Source: Myoxocephalus aenaeus
Lineage: Eukaryota > Chordata > Actinopteri > Perciformes > Cottidae
Reading direction: 5' to 3'
Length of the DNA: 64,000 nt
NCBI GenBank assembly: GCA_038501785.1
Contig: JBAMJR010000186.1
Span: 498,501 to 562,500, forward strand
Position numbers and translations under genes: made by a program. The notes under the pieces are model-generated. The model made no database searches. It saw only the letters and a program-made list of their open reading frames with translations, and had not been told where the DNA came from. Numbering within the stretch: position 1 is the stretch's first letter; every line of letters starts with the position of its first letter. Positions 50,602 to 63,612 of the stretch are shown here, one piece after another.

Positions 50602-50971
50602 ACAGTAAAAGTCGGGTTACAAGCCGCTACTACGTTCGGTGGGTGTCCACGCTAGTTCCCCGCTAGTTCCCTGCTAGTTCCCCGCTGTAGCCAGCTAGCG
50701 CTGCTGCTAGTTCCCCTCTAACTTCCGCTAGCTCTCGCTAGCTCTCCGCTAGCTCTCCGCTAGCTCTCGCTAGTTCCCCGGCAACCACCGAAGGTAGCGG
50801 GACCAGCCCCGGCTCGTCGCCCGACTCGGGCAACGAGCCGGGTAGCAGCAGCGGCAGGGAGCTAGCAGCAGCGGGGAGCTAGCAGCAGCGGGGAGCTAGC
50901 AGCAGCGCTAGCTTGCTACAGCGGGGACAACCACAGAAGGTAGTAGCGGCTTGTAACCCGGCTTTTACAGT
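50602..50971. mobile_element. GC-rich foldback element with long terminal inverted repeats
   Basis: Ends ACAGTAAAAGTCGGGTTACA and TGTAACCCGGCTTTTACAGT are inverted; pairing continues through CAAGCCGCTACTAC for roughly 50 bases. The left half has repeated GCTAGTTCCCC and CTAGCTCTCC units, the right half GGGAGCTAGCAGCAGC units. The middle (50,808-50,842) is itself a hairpin, CCCGGCTCGT ... ACGAGCCGGG. The whole 370 bp can fold back. No coding capacity; no clear target duplication seen. Confidence 0.75.
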
Positions 50972-52783
50972 AGTTATTTTTGGAGGAAGATGTCTTCTGT
51001 CTTTGCCACAAATCCACACAGTGACAACTCCCACAGAAAATCTGCAGTTGAGCTGTTTTGTAAAATGTTCCTGAACCAGTGGACACAAACATGTTTGGCC
51101 CTGTGGTTTTATCACGGCCACAAACAAACAGCTGACTTTGCACACTCGTCAGAGCTGGTTCATAAACACATAAACAGCTTCGCTCACACCTTATGGCAAC
51201 ACGTTGGACTCATCCAACATCTTTAGTCTTGATAAACATCCCGATCGACAAAGCTCAGAGACACATTTTCACATGTTTTTGTCAAATTGGATCAAAATTG
51301 AGAGTGGCAAGATATGTTAAAGAGATGTTTTTCATCTCCAAAATCCATGAATGAAAGGCAAGTGTGAAACAATAACCGCCAATGTTCCCCTTGGATATTT
51401 GTAAGTTTCAAAGTTCGTGTGACTGTCATGGATGATTACGCTGTGAGGCTGTTTGTTTGTTTCCTCTCTTATTTGAATATGATTGCCCTGACATTTGAAT
51501 GAGCGTGAAGACCAAAACCATAAAAAAATACTGTATGGCATGCCCAAATATTTTTCCCCAGGACATGTCTTTCTTTGAAACTAAATGTTAGACTCAAGAT
51601 ACACCCGTGCGGGGAAACTCTGCCCAGAAGATGAACATTTGAGACAAAAATGTGTAGATTCTAAACTGAGAAAGGTATGAGCAATTAATTAATGTAAAGA
51701 ATCAAGAGTGTCTGAATTCCAGGTAGTGCAGCAGGCTTGTGAAGAAGAGACCCTTTTAAATGAGAGATTGATAAACTATCGCTTTTATTTGTATGATAAA
51801 CATTCGGCTGCAGCCAGCAGCCGATTAGCTTAGCATAAAGACTGGAAATGGGAAAAGCAAGCCGAGCTCTGTCCAATAGAGTGATGCAGAGTGCTAATAC
51901 TCTGACATTGAATAGGTTTTTGGTTAGATGCCTGAAATAAGGTCTGTGGTTTACACAAGCTGAAGAGATTTTAACGTTTGTTCTGCGACAAAATTCAACA
52001 GTAAAAAAAACGTGTTTGTAGACTAATGTTAGTTTTTTACTTCCGGCGATTGCATCGACGCTTCAGAAACCATAAAGTGGTGTTACTTTGTGAGGAGTAT
52101 CTTGATGAGCAAAAAGTGTAAGTCTCATGAATGGAAAAATCCCGTTTACTTTTTGTTGAGGGAGCCAACTTCTGGGTTGACCTTATAAATACATCATCTG
52201 TGGTCACAGCAACCACCTACGAACACCTCTAAAGCTCTCAAATGTACATTTGTTCAAAAACCAAAGGGTAAAGATGACAAGGGGGTTGTGTGCCGGACTA
52301 TTTCTTGGGAGCAGTGACCTCCTGGATGCGTATTATCAACATGAGGTTGCCAGACAACCGGCGGAGACTTTAGACCAAGAAATAGTCCGACTATAGCTTC
52401 AGCCAAGATCCCACCTGTCTTTGTGTTGAAGCTACTTCAGCAGACATATATGAACGTGGCATTGAGCTTCTTATCTCTCGGCAAGAACATTTCCAAAGTG
52501 TCAAACCATTTGTTTTAAATGTGTGTATGTCCCCAGTTAAAATAAATCCCCACGAACATTTATATTTTGAATCCATTTGTCACCAATGGTCAATTCAAAT
52601 ATGTGAACATTAGCAGAAAGAATGTCTTTGACCTTAAAAGTCAAAAACATAAAAAAATTGGGTATTTGAGGAAGTTTTCCCCCCAACTCTAATGGTCACC
52701 TTCACTTCACGTGGACAGTGGTTGCTATAAAAAAAATGTTACGTTACCAGAAATCAAAATATGACACTCCCTCTAACCTTCCA

Positions 52784-52820
<37 letters not shown>

Positions 52821-55406
52821 TGCAGCGGTAGCAGCGGTGTAGGTTTTGGCAGCAGAAACCACTGGACAGACACTGTTTTTGTTTGTTTTTGTGCAATCTC
52901 CCTGCATTTTTGTGTGTGGCCTTAGGAAGTAGTGGCGGAGACAAAAACAACATCATTTAGATTCCTTCACATTGAAAATCAAATGTCCTTGTAGTAGGGA
53001 ACACACAACTGTGACCTGCATGAAAATGGGATCACAGTCGGATACTGAACAGGGACACCGAGCTGCAGCTCGGCTCCGCCACACTATTGCTGGTGTAATT
53101 GCAGAGTGTTTGTGATAGCGCTGACATTTAAACGTAGTCGGCGCTATCCTTCATTCTGCATCGCTCCGTGTAATCTGGTAATACGACACTGCTGGAACCA
53201 CCTGTGACATTCAGAAACATCTTCTGTCCTACGATAACGCCAATAAATAACATGTACATCGGTCTTTGTAGTGCGAAACCTAAAGGGTTCGCACAGAAAT
53301 CCACAAATCCACAAAAAGACACACAGCCCTCAGGCGTCTTTCCTCTCACAGATGGTACATAGGACCTCTGGCGATCTTTTACCAAAGGGGTCTTCCATTG
53401 TTCCTCTTCCTTTTCCTCCACTTTCCTCCACTAATTTCTGAGAATAACACCATTAATTCCAATTAGTCAATAGGTAGCAGGTGCATGATTCACATAGGAA
53501 CTGTCTTTAGCTGGTACCTGTTGCTTGTTGCACAATTAACCCAGTTAATTGATTGGTCGAACACTGCAAAAGGCTCTGGTGGGAATGAGTGAAGGACACT
53601 ACAAGAGTGTACACAAGAGACTAAAGCAGCACTGGTAAAGTGTTCATTTGTGCATTGGTATATTTGTTGCAGGCGTGTGCTTCAACATTGTTCTTGGCTT
53701 GTGACGACGTAAAATAAAGCTACTTGCAACCCGATTTTCACGAGTTGTGGTCAGTTGACCAAGGTTAGTTTGGTTTTGCCCTCACCAATCTACCAATCTA
53801 CAAGCTAGCAAGCTACATATCCGTCCTGCTGGAATAATTTTTCGACTGCGATGCCCAGACGTAGCAGCTAACGTGTTTCACTCGGATCAGATAAATGTTT
53901 CCGTTGGTTCGACTTACAACAAACAAGTCCAGCAGCGTCAATCTCATCTGCATTTTTATTTAATTTTTTTTTTTTTGCTAGCTTTCCACTAGCAAGCATA
54001 AAAAATAAATGTTTAAAATATTTATTAGAGGAAAACATGATTGATATGCAAGGCTTGAACTGCTAGTAGCTCGTCCCTCTTTCCAGAATGCGTTGTGGGG
54101 AAGCTTCGATTGGGAAACCGCCGTAATGCACGGAGGACTCCCTCGGGACCCGAAGGAGACGGAATGAAGAGAGAAGAAGCGAGAGGAAGAAGAAGTTCAG
54201 AAGTCTGCAACCAGGCTACAAAGAGACTATCCAATATTTTTTTTAAGTTATTATTTATGTTTTTACAGATGTTTTTGTCGCAGAACTTAGTTTTGTCTTT
54301 ATTCGATTAATCCTCTTGTGAACCTTTAGATCTACGTACCTATTGGAGGAATCCAGACCCACGGGTTGGGAACCATTGAGCATCTGGACAGAAGACCGAG
54401 AGGATTACATATCAAGTGGGATAAAGGGAAGAGATTAGTAAAAATAATCCAAATGACAAAGCAAAAACTATGTGGAAAAGAGTTTGTTCAGATTTATTCC
54501 AAAGTAATCAGCTGATCAATTGGCAGGTGCATCGTCATAGCTTTTGCTCAAAGGGTTGTTTTCTTCCTGCAGCACACGGCCTAGAAAATTTAGCTGGTGA
54601 TGGCAACTTTCAAGAAATCTGCAAGAAGTCTAATGCAAGTTTATCCAGCATTTGGCATTATTAGCGGTGCCAATCCTCCTGTGCGCTGATCCGAGATCAT
54701 TGTTCTGACACTCACCAGGCTCTCTAAGAGCTGCTGGATAGAAATAAATAATAAAAGCAATACAATAGGAGCTTTTTGTGCACTGAAGCGGTAGCTTGGC
54801 AGAAAAAGCAAAAGGACAACAACAAGTAAAGAGGATCATGAAATAACTTCTTCCCAAGAGTTTCAGTGTGCCATTTTTGATAAAACTCCATCCTCACCGT
54901 GAAAACAAGACAACATTATGCTTGAGGTTTGTTGAACCAGTGGGACGAAACGCACTGAACATTCCACAGGAGGAAGATGAAGGAAAAGACTGGAAATGAA
55001 AGTGGACATGAGTGATGATCTCTCAGGCTAAACTTCAGAAAAAAGTTATAGCATCCACAGTTTCATGACAACTGAGACCTCATCAAGGCGCTCGTGACTG
55101 AATGGGCGCAAATCTCTGCAGACAGGTTCCAAAATCTCGTGAATCTTTTCTGACTGGAACCGGAGGCGTGGAGGCTGCCTGTGATTTCGCGATGAGACGT
55201 AAAACTTATACATATTTTAGGGGGGGAAAGAGCAGGTGTCCACATACTTTTTGCCACTGCGCTCCTGTCAGTCATTGGGCCACTTTGCCTCCAAAATGTG
55301 GCCCGAAGTTTTGAGGGATTTGTCCGTCAATGTTATTGTATAAAGAAATACATTTACACGGCCTACTGCACTGCATTAATATGGAGTTAAATGCCAAGTA
55401 TAGGGC

Positions 55407-55409
<3 letters not shown>
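50972..55409. other. Gene-free stretch
   Basis: (CA)n at 52,787-52,817. A 14-bp inverted pair GGACTATTTCTTGG/CCAAGAAATAGTCC at about 52,288 and 52,374. GGTGTCCACATACTTTT at 55,234 resembles a Tc1/mariner-type repeat end. No exon recognised. Confidence 0.42.
51805..51852 (+). repeat. Fragment of the GTTAGCTTAGCATA dispersed repeat
   Basis: CAGCCAGCAGCCGATTAGCT followed by TAGCATAAAGACTGGAAATG, the same family as in lectin intron 5. Confidence 0.5.

Positions 55410-55490
<81 letters not shown>
55410..55490. repeat. (TG)n microsatellite
   Basis: About 40 pure units. Confidence 0.95.
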
Positions 55491-55492
<2 letters not shown>

Positions 55493-56356
55493 CTATAATT
55501 TGTCCAAACTTCCCGAGCCTTGACTGACGCTTGCAGGGTCTATTCCCTCCAGCTTTGAAAAACACATTCCATTTTAATGTAGCAGCCGCTCACAAGGTCA
55601 TTGTCACTTGATAATGACAAAGCGAACCCAAAGGCATTTCACTGTCATGTGTGTGTGTGCGTGTGTGTGTGTGTGTGAAGGCAGTCTAGGGGGGTGAGAG
55701 GGGTGGCGGCGTCTTTTGTGAGCTTGTAGACTCTTTTGAAGTTTGAAGTCGTGATCAGTTCCTCCTGTCATGTGGAGGAAGTGTGTCCTGTGTGTACGCT
55801 GGTTTTTGCAGAGGAAGAACTAGAAAGAAAACACACACACACACACACACATTATTTCCAAGCACATGCAAAAGTGTTAAAACCTCAATCTTTTTGTCCC
55901 CCCACACACACACACACACACACATCAAGAGGTTTATGAGGCGAATAACTTCCACCCATGAAGGGTGCATTTAGAAACTCCTAATAAGTGTGGTGGGAAA
56001 ATCACATGTTTGCAAAACACATGTTGAACGTGAAATTGACCTCACAGACCGGAAAAATAGAGAAAAAAGTAATAATCTTTATATTTTATCGACCTTTTTT
56101 TATGCGTAATTCTGCGTTGCATATCCCCGCCGCATTTCTCGAGCAAGTTACATAACAAAAGGAGGAGATGAGATGTTTCTATTTAGAGCACGAGGCCTCC
56201 AACCTTCAAACTGTATCCTGTAATTCCTTGGGCACCCGGTGTTGCAAAACAGTGTGTGTGAATAAGTGTGGGAGGGTGTTTGTGTATGATCATGAGTGCG
56301 CCTGTGATAAACCGGCATGTATGAATTCTTGGTTTATTGGTGCGAACATTATTTTG

Positions 56357-56408
<52 letters not shown>

Positions 56409-57495
56409 GGGGTAATCCTTCCAGACCTATTAGTTGGCCTTGCTGGTAAGAGGGGCACACAAAGTGCCCTGGTTGGCAGGACCGCCATAAAGACAGATTA
56501 CAGTAAAGCAGCACAGTCGTCAGTCAGCCTGAGCTGCTCTGAATATGGCTGATGTCTGTGGAGGCTGACTGGTCAGTACTGGGCTGAGGTTGTCGGTGCT
56601 GGTCTCTACTGGTCTGGTTTGGTTTGATCTCTTTTTGTTCTGCACAACTGTCGCCTGTTAGCTGCTCAGATTCGGTTTTTATCTGCAAGGTTTTGGGCCT
56701 TGGTTGGTTTTGAAAGACTGAAGCATTTTGTACATACAAAAATGACAAAGAAACATTTTAGGTGGCGGGATTTTACGATCATTCTCGGTCATTCAAATGA
56801 TGAGTACTTCCTTGTTGACCAATGTTTTATGTTTAAGGGGAAGAGGACTGAGGGAAAACCTGCAGACTTTCTGAAGAGAATTTGTTTGCATATTGAGTCA
56901 AACAATAATACAATTGTTCGAGGGTGGGGACCGGCTTTCAGTGTTCAGTGTTCTAGGTAGTTTTTACTAATATAATGCATTATGCAGATACCTTTAATGC
57001 ATGTAATGTCTCGAGGAGGGAGAAGTTATCGGTCCAGCAGCAACTCCGTGCTTCGTCATATTTCTGCGAGGGCTTTTACTGTGAAGCCGCTGCGGGAAGA
57101 TCTTAAGAAATGTTTGAAGACGAGAGATGAAGATGATCGTATCATGAAAAGATCTGTGGATCATTTGTATCAACAAGGCAGGAGCATAAATGATGGCGGG
57201 ATGTCAGAATATGGCTTCCACTCTCAGATATCCTGCATTTTAATCGTGAAAAAGCCTGAAGCACGTCTTGAGACGGTCAATTAACACCCTGCTGTGTTTC
57301 CCACAGGAATCCCTGCTAATTTATTAAGGTTTGAGATCAGATCTACTTTAATGGATCCGTCTTTTCTTCATACGGGTTATACGTTCTCACATTAAATATG
57401 CAACAATCTGCGATCAATGCAACTGGTGTGATGGACAGTTACGCAGTTACTGTCACATCCGTATGTGACTATGTTACAATGATATACATGAATGT

Positions 57496-57497
<2 letters not shown>
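55491..57497. other. Gene-free stretch
   Basis: Short CA arrays at 55,831-55,851 and 55,904-55,923. Two consecutive plus-strand frames (56,700-56,960 and 56,982-57,284) show no recognised domain; I do not call them genes. Confidence 0.4.
56364..56412. repeat. (TG)n directly joined to a run of 21 G
   Basis: 14 TG units (56,364-56,391) pass straight into G (56,392-56,412), the same architecture as at 35,911. Confidence 0.9.

Positions 57498-57536
<39 letters not shown>
57498..57536. repeat. (CA)n microsatellite
   Basis: About 19 units; a (TG)n array follows at about 57,879-57,909 and a further (CA)n at 58,517-58,543. Confidence 0.92.
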
Positions 57537-57539
<3 letters not shown>

Positions 57540-57873
57540 GTACACACAGTGTATAAAAAGAGGAAGACAAATCTAAATCTATACCAGACCCCCTGAGAGT
57601 TTCATCCCCGAGATACGTGAGCGCCATTTGAAGCGCTTTGCATCCACACAGGCTCACATCCGCCTGGATACGTGAGCGCCATGTCGAATTCATGACGGTT
57701 GTCATGGCGCCCACATAGCAACTGGCTATACATGTACCGGCTGCTGCCTCCGGTCGACTCCTGATGGGGGGCGGGGGGGGCTAGAAGGGCAGTTGAGGGG
57801 TTTGGGAGGTCGAGGGAAACAGAGGGGAGAGACGGCTGGGAAATTGGAGGAGGGGTGTGCATGTCAATTTGTG

Positions 57874-57912
<39 letters not shown>

Positions 57913-58512
57913 TGGTAGTTAGAAAGGAAGGGAGAGAGATCTAACAGGCTTCGGCGAAGAAGAAAAATCAGAGACAGATGAAGAAAAGGGGATCAGCTGG
58001 TCTGTAAACCTTGGAGGACGAAGAGATGGGCGGCAAAGATAGAGGAGTGAACTCACGGTTGACGGCTCCATGAAAACCCATGTGGGTCATGGAGCGACGG
58101 AGAGGCAATAAGTGACAAGCGCATCGCTCCCTGCAACGCTGTTTTCTGCAGACAACGAGAGCGATTTAATAAATAAAACTTTAAATGCATTATACATGTT
58201 GGCTTTGCAATTGTAATCATTTTTGAAAGGCTTAAAACTGCATTTTTTGTTGAAGGTATAACGTCCGCACAAAGGTTTTTTTTAAATTTAGATTAAGACT
58301 GCGTGTGGGGCTAAAAATGTGCACTGCATTTTACTACGGCGAATAAGAGAGGCCCGCGCTGCTAATTCCTCCTCCTCGTGTCGGTCGTGTGAGCGCGTGC
58401 AGAAGCAGCTCATGGGTAATTGATGTGCCGAGTCTTATTTTGGGAGCTAAATCAAACGACAGGGCTTTACGCATCACCTGGCAAAAAAAAAAACGTGGCG
58501 CGCGCGCACAAA

Positions 58513-58543
<31 letters not shown>

Positions 58544-60881
58544 AATCAACACGTGTAGACCTCTTCACAAGCAGCTTGTCTATGCGGCGTGCCACAGACA
58601 TGGAGATACACACATATGTGAAAATGCGAAGATAAAGAGGAGGGGTACACGTGAAGTCGCTCTCACGCTGGGACACGGGCACACATACATGAATATTTCA
58701 GATTGCTTGAAAACGTGCAAAAACCATCCAGCTCCCCCCCCCCCACACCACCACCACCACCACCCACACCGACCAAGCCGAAAGCCGAAAGCCTGGGTAG
58801 CAGCTCGGGAGTATAGGCCATAAATGATAGAGAGAGAGCAGGATGGAGGGAGGAGAAGGAGTAGAGTGCAGATGGAGGGGTCTGACAGACTGGAAATTCA
58901 TCAGGCAGGATGAGGGGAAGCGGGTGGGAGAGGAAAATATAGACATCAGGGTGGAGTGACAGCCCTGGCAGCTCTCTGAGGGCAGTGGGGGGGGAAATGA
59001 CAGCCACTAATTTGCATTCTGCCGAAATACACCCCCTTTTGTTCCACGATAACGAGTCAAAGCAGCTGGGTTTTATTTACAGGGAACGATTTCAGGTGAG
59101 CGACCGTGTGTTTTGGGGCTACGACATTCCCCTCCTGTGGAAACAAGAGCTGACCAGCTCCACACGGCCCTTTAGATTAGATTAGATATTCCTTTATTAG
59201 TCTCGCAGTGCACACAATGCTGAATTACACACATGCATATGTACATATATATATATATATAATTGGGTCTGCTACCAGTGACATGCAAGAACTCTTTAAT
59301 TAAAGGATGATTACGTTTTTTAACGACGGGGGGCTTATTTTCTTTTAAGTTTTGGCCGTCGTTTCTAAGTTGTGATCACATCGCATTGGAGCGAAGCGCT
59401 AAAACATTGAGAAGTCAACCCGGTCTCACCGAGGTACCCTTTAGCGTCTCTATGAGACTCTCCGGGCTTTTTTAATGGGCTCCAGTTGAAACCCACCCAC
59501 ATTATTGTTAGACGCTCAGAGCAACTATAGTCCCACACAGCTGATAATGTGCGACAACGATCAGCCACGGGAGACGTTTCGACTTGTCATAGCGGGAAAA
59601 GCAGGTGAAACTAATGACGTTAGCATTGGCTCAGTTCCATTAGGCATCCCAGTAAGTGGTGCCAGTTAGCCAGTATGCCCAATACAAGGACCCTGGAACT
59701 GGCTCCTCTAAATGGAACGCAGTCATGAGAAAGGTCATAAAAAAATAAAAATAAATGTGCTTTTGCTGTTATGACATGAATGAATGAATGAATGAATGAA
59801 TGAATATATACTTTATTAATCCCCGAGGGGAAATTTGGTGACAAATGTCTATTGAAATTTGGTGACAAATGTCTATTGAAATTTGGTGACAAATGTCTAT
59901 TGACCTGGCTCATCATTTAAAGATTTAAAAAAAGTGTCCATTACGACACACAGACATATCAAAGGTTTTAATAACGGACACTTAAAGCGTTTTCGGACCG
60001 GTGGGTTCTAAGAACACTCATTGTTGCTGTGAGCCAATGAAGCATCGGTGACCACCACTTTTAAAATCCTGTTAATACACCAAAGATGTAAGGAAAACAT
60101 GAAGAAAAACACCAACAGTGAAGTCCTCCGGGGAGCTCCCCAGAACAGTTTGGTCCGGAAAAAAAAAACACCTTTTGACACGAAAGTTTAACTTACAAGG
60201 AACTCACGTGTGAGCTTTGGTGACCGTTTAACAGGGAAGTGAACCCATGGAAAATGTCCTAAAACCCCTGCTGTGTTCCTTTAAGAGATATTTCTCTCGG
60301 AGAGGAGCGAGTGTGTGTCGGCCCGCATGTGTGGGAGTTCATGATGCAAGCTCGTGAAAGCACGCGACTGCATGAGCTCGACGATAACGGCGAGCAGGCG
60401 TCGGCGTCTGCAGCCGCGGTGGCAGTTAAATGACAAATGGATGCAGGGGAAATGGGGCAACTCAGCTGAAATGTACGCACTATCCAGAGAAAATGAAAGA
60501 AAAAGATAGAAAACGTGGCCTGTTTGGGAGGTAGGACTAACAAACGCACGTCCACAGAGACACTCATCCGCTCTCTGGGGGTCCGTGTGACTTCCTGTCG
60601 GACGCTCAGCAGAAAGAGAAGGAGGTCAAAGTTCCGGGGGAAGTCTGGAAAAGACCACATCCGTGTAACCCTCTCCTATCTCCACATCCGTCCTCCACAA
60701 CCTTCCATACAGTAGCTGTAGCGACCTCCTCACACACAGCTCACACACTTCCGCGCCGCTGAACCCACACCTCATTCCCTGTTGCGTCGGTGTTAATCTC
60801 TCGCTCCATTTGCACTCGTCAGGAGATAATGACATCATTAGCACGCATTAACATGTCTTTATTATCATTCCCTCAGAGTCC

Positions 60882-60920
<39 letters not shown>

Positions 60921-61510
60921 AAGAGAAAGAGCTGTGAATGGGGAGGAACGTGTGAATGTGTGTTTTTTTTCAACAACTTGAGTCGATCACAGTCTGTCAC
61001 AGAGGTGCGCGTGAGTAAGCCAACACCGCCAGTTACACGTCGGACGAGATGTTCCACAGCAGAAAAGTACTCGCTAATAACGCTCATTATCCCCGATGCT
61101 TGACCCCCCACCCCTCCCAATCCAAGGCTGGAGGAGAATCTACGACGGCCTTCAGGTGACAGTAGCAGCGCCGCCAGATTCAAGCTGCCACTTCGACGTG
61201 ATTGGCCCTCTCGAGAGCCAGTGTTTGGTTTGGGTGGTGCCACATGACGGACTCCCTGTGTAGATATGAAAACATAATATATTAATATATTTCATTTCTG
61301 CCAATCCATCCTATTTAGCAGGTTTCCTTTTTCAAATATTATTTTTTTTATAAAAAAAAAAAAAACTTTGCCCCCTAGGGGGGGAAACTGAGATTGTTTT
61401 ATGCTTCTTTCTTTTTTTAAATCCCAAATCTGCTGTATTTGGATGTATTGAACACCATAAGTAATATACAAGTGAAATATATGGTTTGGCACATGAGAAA
61501 ATTCAAATAG
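57537..61510. other. Gene-free stretch
   Basis: TTAGATTAGATTAGATATTC with TTTATTAGTC at about 59,172 and TATACTTTATTAATCCCCGA at 59,806 are tails of common fish retroelements. (TG)n at 60,884-60,918. No exon recognised. Confidence 0.42.
59777..59902. repeat. (GAAT)n and three 24-bp tandem units at a retroelement tail
   Basis: (GAAT)n at 59,777-59,804, then TATACTTTATTAATCCCCGA, then three identical units starting AAATTTGGTGACAAATGTCT at 59,831, 59,855 and 59,879. Confidence 0.88.
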
Positions 61511-61575
61511 CCCAAATGGGACCCAAATGGGACCCAAATGGGACCCAAATGGGACCCAATGGGACCCAATGAGAC
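61511..61575. repeat. (CCCAAATGGGA)n short tandem repeat
   Basis: Four 11-base units followed by 10-base variants CCCAATGGGA. Each unit is nearly self-complementary (CCCA...TGGG). Confidence 0.9.
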
Positions 61576-63483
61576 CTCGCCTGAATTTTCTGAACTAAAA
61601 CCCTCTCTAACTTTGTTCTGCTTCACTTTATCAAAGTCAACCTTTGTAGAGAGAATGTTCACATATTGTGCCATGATTTAGGTTAGATTTAGACCTTACA
61701 GCTGCATCATTTCAAAGAAATAATCATCCGGAAAGTGATTTTTTTCTAGGCGGACCTGAAACCTTTTCCTTTTTGCTGTGTGTCATCTTCATTTACTCTT
61801 AACCAGTAACATATAGACTGATATTTACACATCTGAACAAAATCTCACATGTGTACCTTTTATTATAACACCAAAAGTATTCAAATAGCCCTAGTGGTTG
61901 CAGAGATACACCCTTTTTAGTTTGGGTATGCAATTTTCGAGCAGAGGCCTAAAAATAGGCATTTAATTACGTTAAATCTATTGACCAAACTTGTGGATAT
62001 GTTGTACCTTTTTGTGTGCATGTTACTCATGAAAGTGGATAATATTCCTTCTGTTAACCTTCACCTTTTACTCTGTATCTAAGTGCCTCAGAGATCCCAC
62101 ACAAGGTGACCTGGGGAGATACACTGTCCGTACTGGACCATCCTAATCCCCAAAAGAAGGCGATGAGGGTTACATTCAGAATGATCATCCTGCTGGAAGC
62201 TGCTTCCCCAGCTAGTCTATATATTTTCACCGAGGTGTCTTGTCACGTCCCGGACATCCCCGGTGTCGGCCTCGCTGTCCTCTCCTGGATGTTTACAAAT
62301 GCTCATAAATTAGATCCATCTGGAAGCTCTGAGGATGGGAATTGGATACCGGCTATGTGTTGCCTCTTCTTTATTACTCCCAGTGGACAGAAAGCCACCT
62401 ATGTCAACAGCTGGTGTCCCGTACCTCAAACACACTCCCATGCATGATTTGCATGCACCTGAATGGGAAAAGAGTCAATAAACACACAGATGGAAGGGTT
62501 AAAATGTCATGGCTGTGCTTCAAATGCATCGCAAATGAAGCGCAGATGACAGTATCCAAGGGTTCAATCGTTCACCTTTCTCATTCTCATTAAATAAAAC
62601 ATATTAGAATTCAGGCGAAATGTAACATCATCACTCGCTGGAGGCGATGGCTTGTCCTGCTTCTTTTGAAGCATTATTAGGTTTCCAATCAGCTATTTTT
62701 ATGCACCTTTTCCTCCATCCATGCACCCTTGGTACACGAAATACACGTCCACAGGGCCATCCCATCGCACTACTAGTCTGTTGTTTCCTAATATTGGCGC
62801 ACCAGTGGAGCATCAGTACACAGAGATCCTGCAGAAACTAGGACTTCTATAACGGCTCCATTAGTTCATCCCCTCTAACTCCTTATTGCTCTCCCTCTCC
62901 ATGACCCTAAAACGTTCCTCAAAAACCTCTGGCTAGGCCTTTTGGGGCCCATCCCAGACCCACAGGGCTGCATGTGTCCGAGCTAAAGCCGCCTCTCTCC
63001 CAGCTTGACCTGGCTCTGCCTGCCTGCCTGCCTGCCTGCCTTCCTGGGCCTTAATCCCGATCAAGCATGTCTAGACCTCTCATTACCAGCGCATAATCAG
63101 GGGGCAGGGGAAGGACGGGGCGACGGGGCCGCGGGGAGCGCAGGGATGAGGGATGGATGGAGGGACGAGAGGAGAGGATGTAGAGAAAGTGACCCTGACA
63201 GCGACCCGGGCGTTCACTCCATTGTTTACATTCTCGGTAAACAGGCAGACCTTGCAGGGAGTCGATACACAGGATGGAAGACGGATGGAGGGGAAGATAT
63301 GAGGCAGGGGAGGGAGATATCAGAAGTAAACAAAGGAGTAGACAGAGAAAGAGAATCCTCAACAATATGTATCTTGAAAGTCTCAACATTTTTGAAGAAA
63401 AAACTAGGAATGGAGGAATGGGATGGCTTTTCATGGAAGCAAATGGAAAAACATCTTCTTTGAGGATTTCCTTGAAAGCAATA
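61576..63483. other. Gene-free stretch
   Basis: (TGCC)n at 63,017-63,040. Frames at 62,106-62,447 and 63,005-63,463 have no recognisable domain and are not called as genes. Confidence 0.42.
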
Positions 63484-63612
63484 GTTTGACATTTTTGTGA
63501 AATACCCATCTTCACCTTCTTGCCAAGAGTTAGAAAAGAAGATCCACTCTCCTACCGTTCACTATGAAGCAGGAGCCTGCTACGTTAGCTTAGCATAGCA
63601 TTGAGACTAGAA
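63484..63612 (+). repeat. Copy of the GTTAGCTTAGCATA dispersed repeat
   Basis: Runs from TTTGACATTTTTGTGAAATA through GCCAAGAGTTAGAAAAGAAG to GTTAGCTTAGCATAGCATTG, the longest copy in the window of the repeat also present in lectin intron 5. Confidence 0.5.

Noticed and set aside
56700..57284. Two neighbouring plus-strand frames of 86 and 100 codons
   Set aside because: No recognisable domain, splice logic or paralogue. They could be an unknown exon pair but the sequence alone does not support a call.
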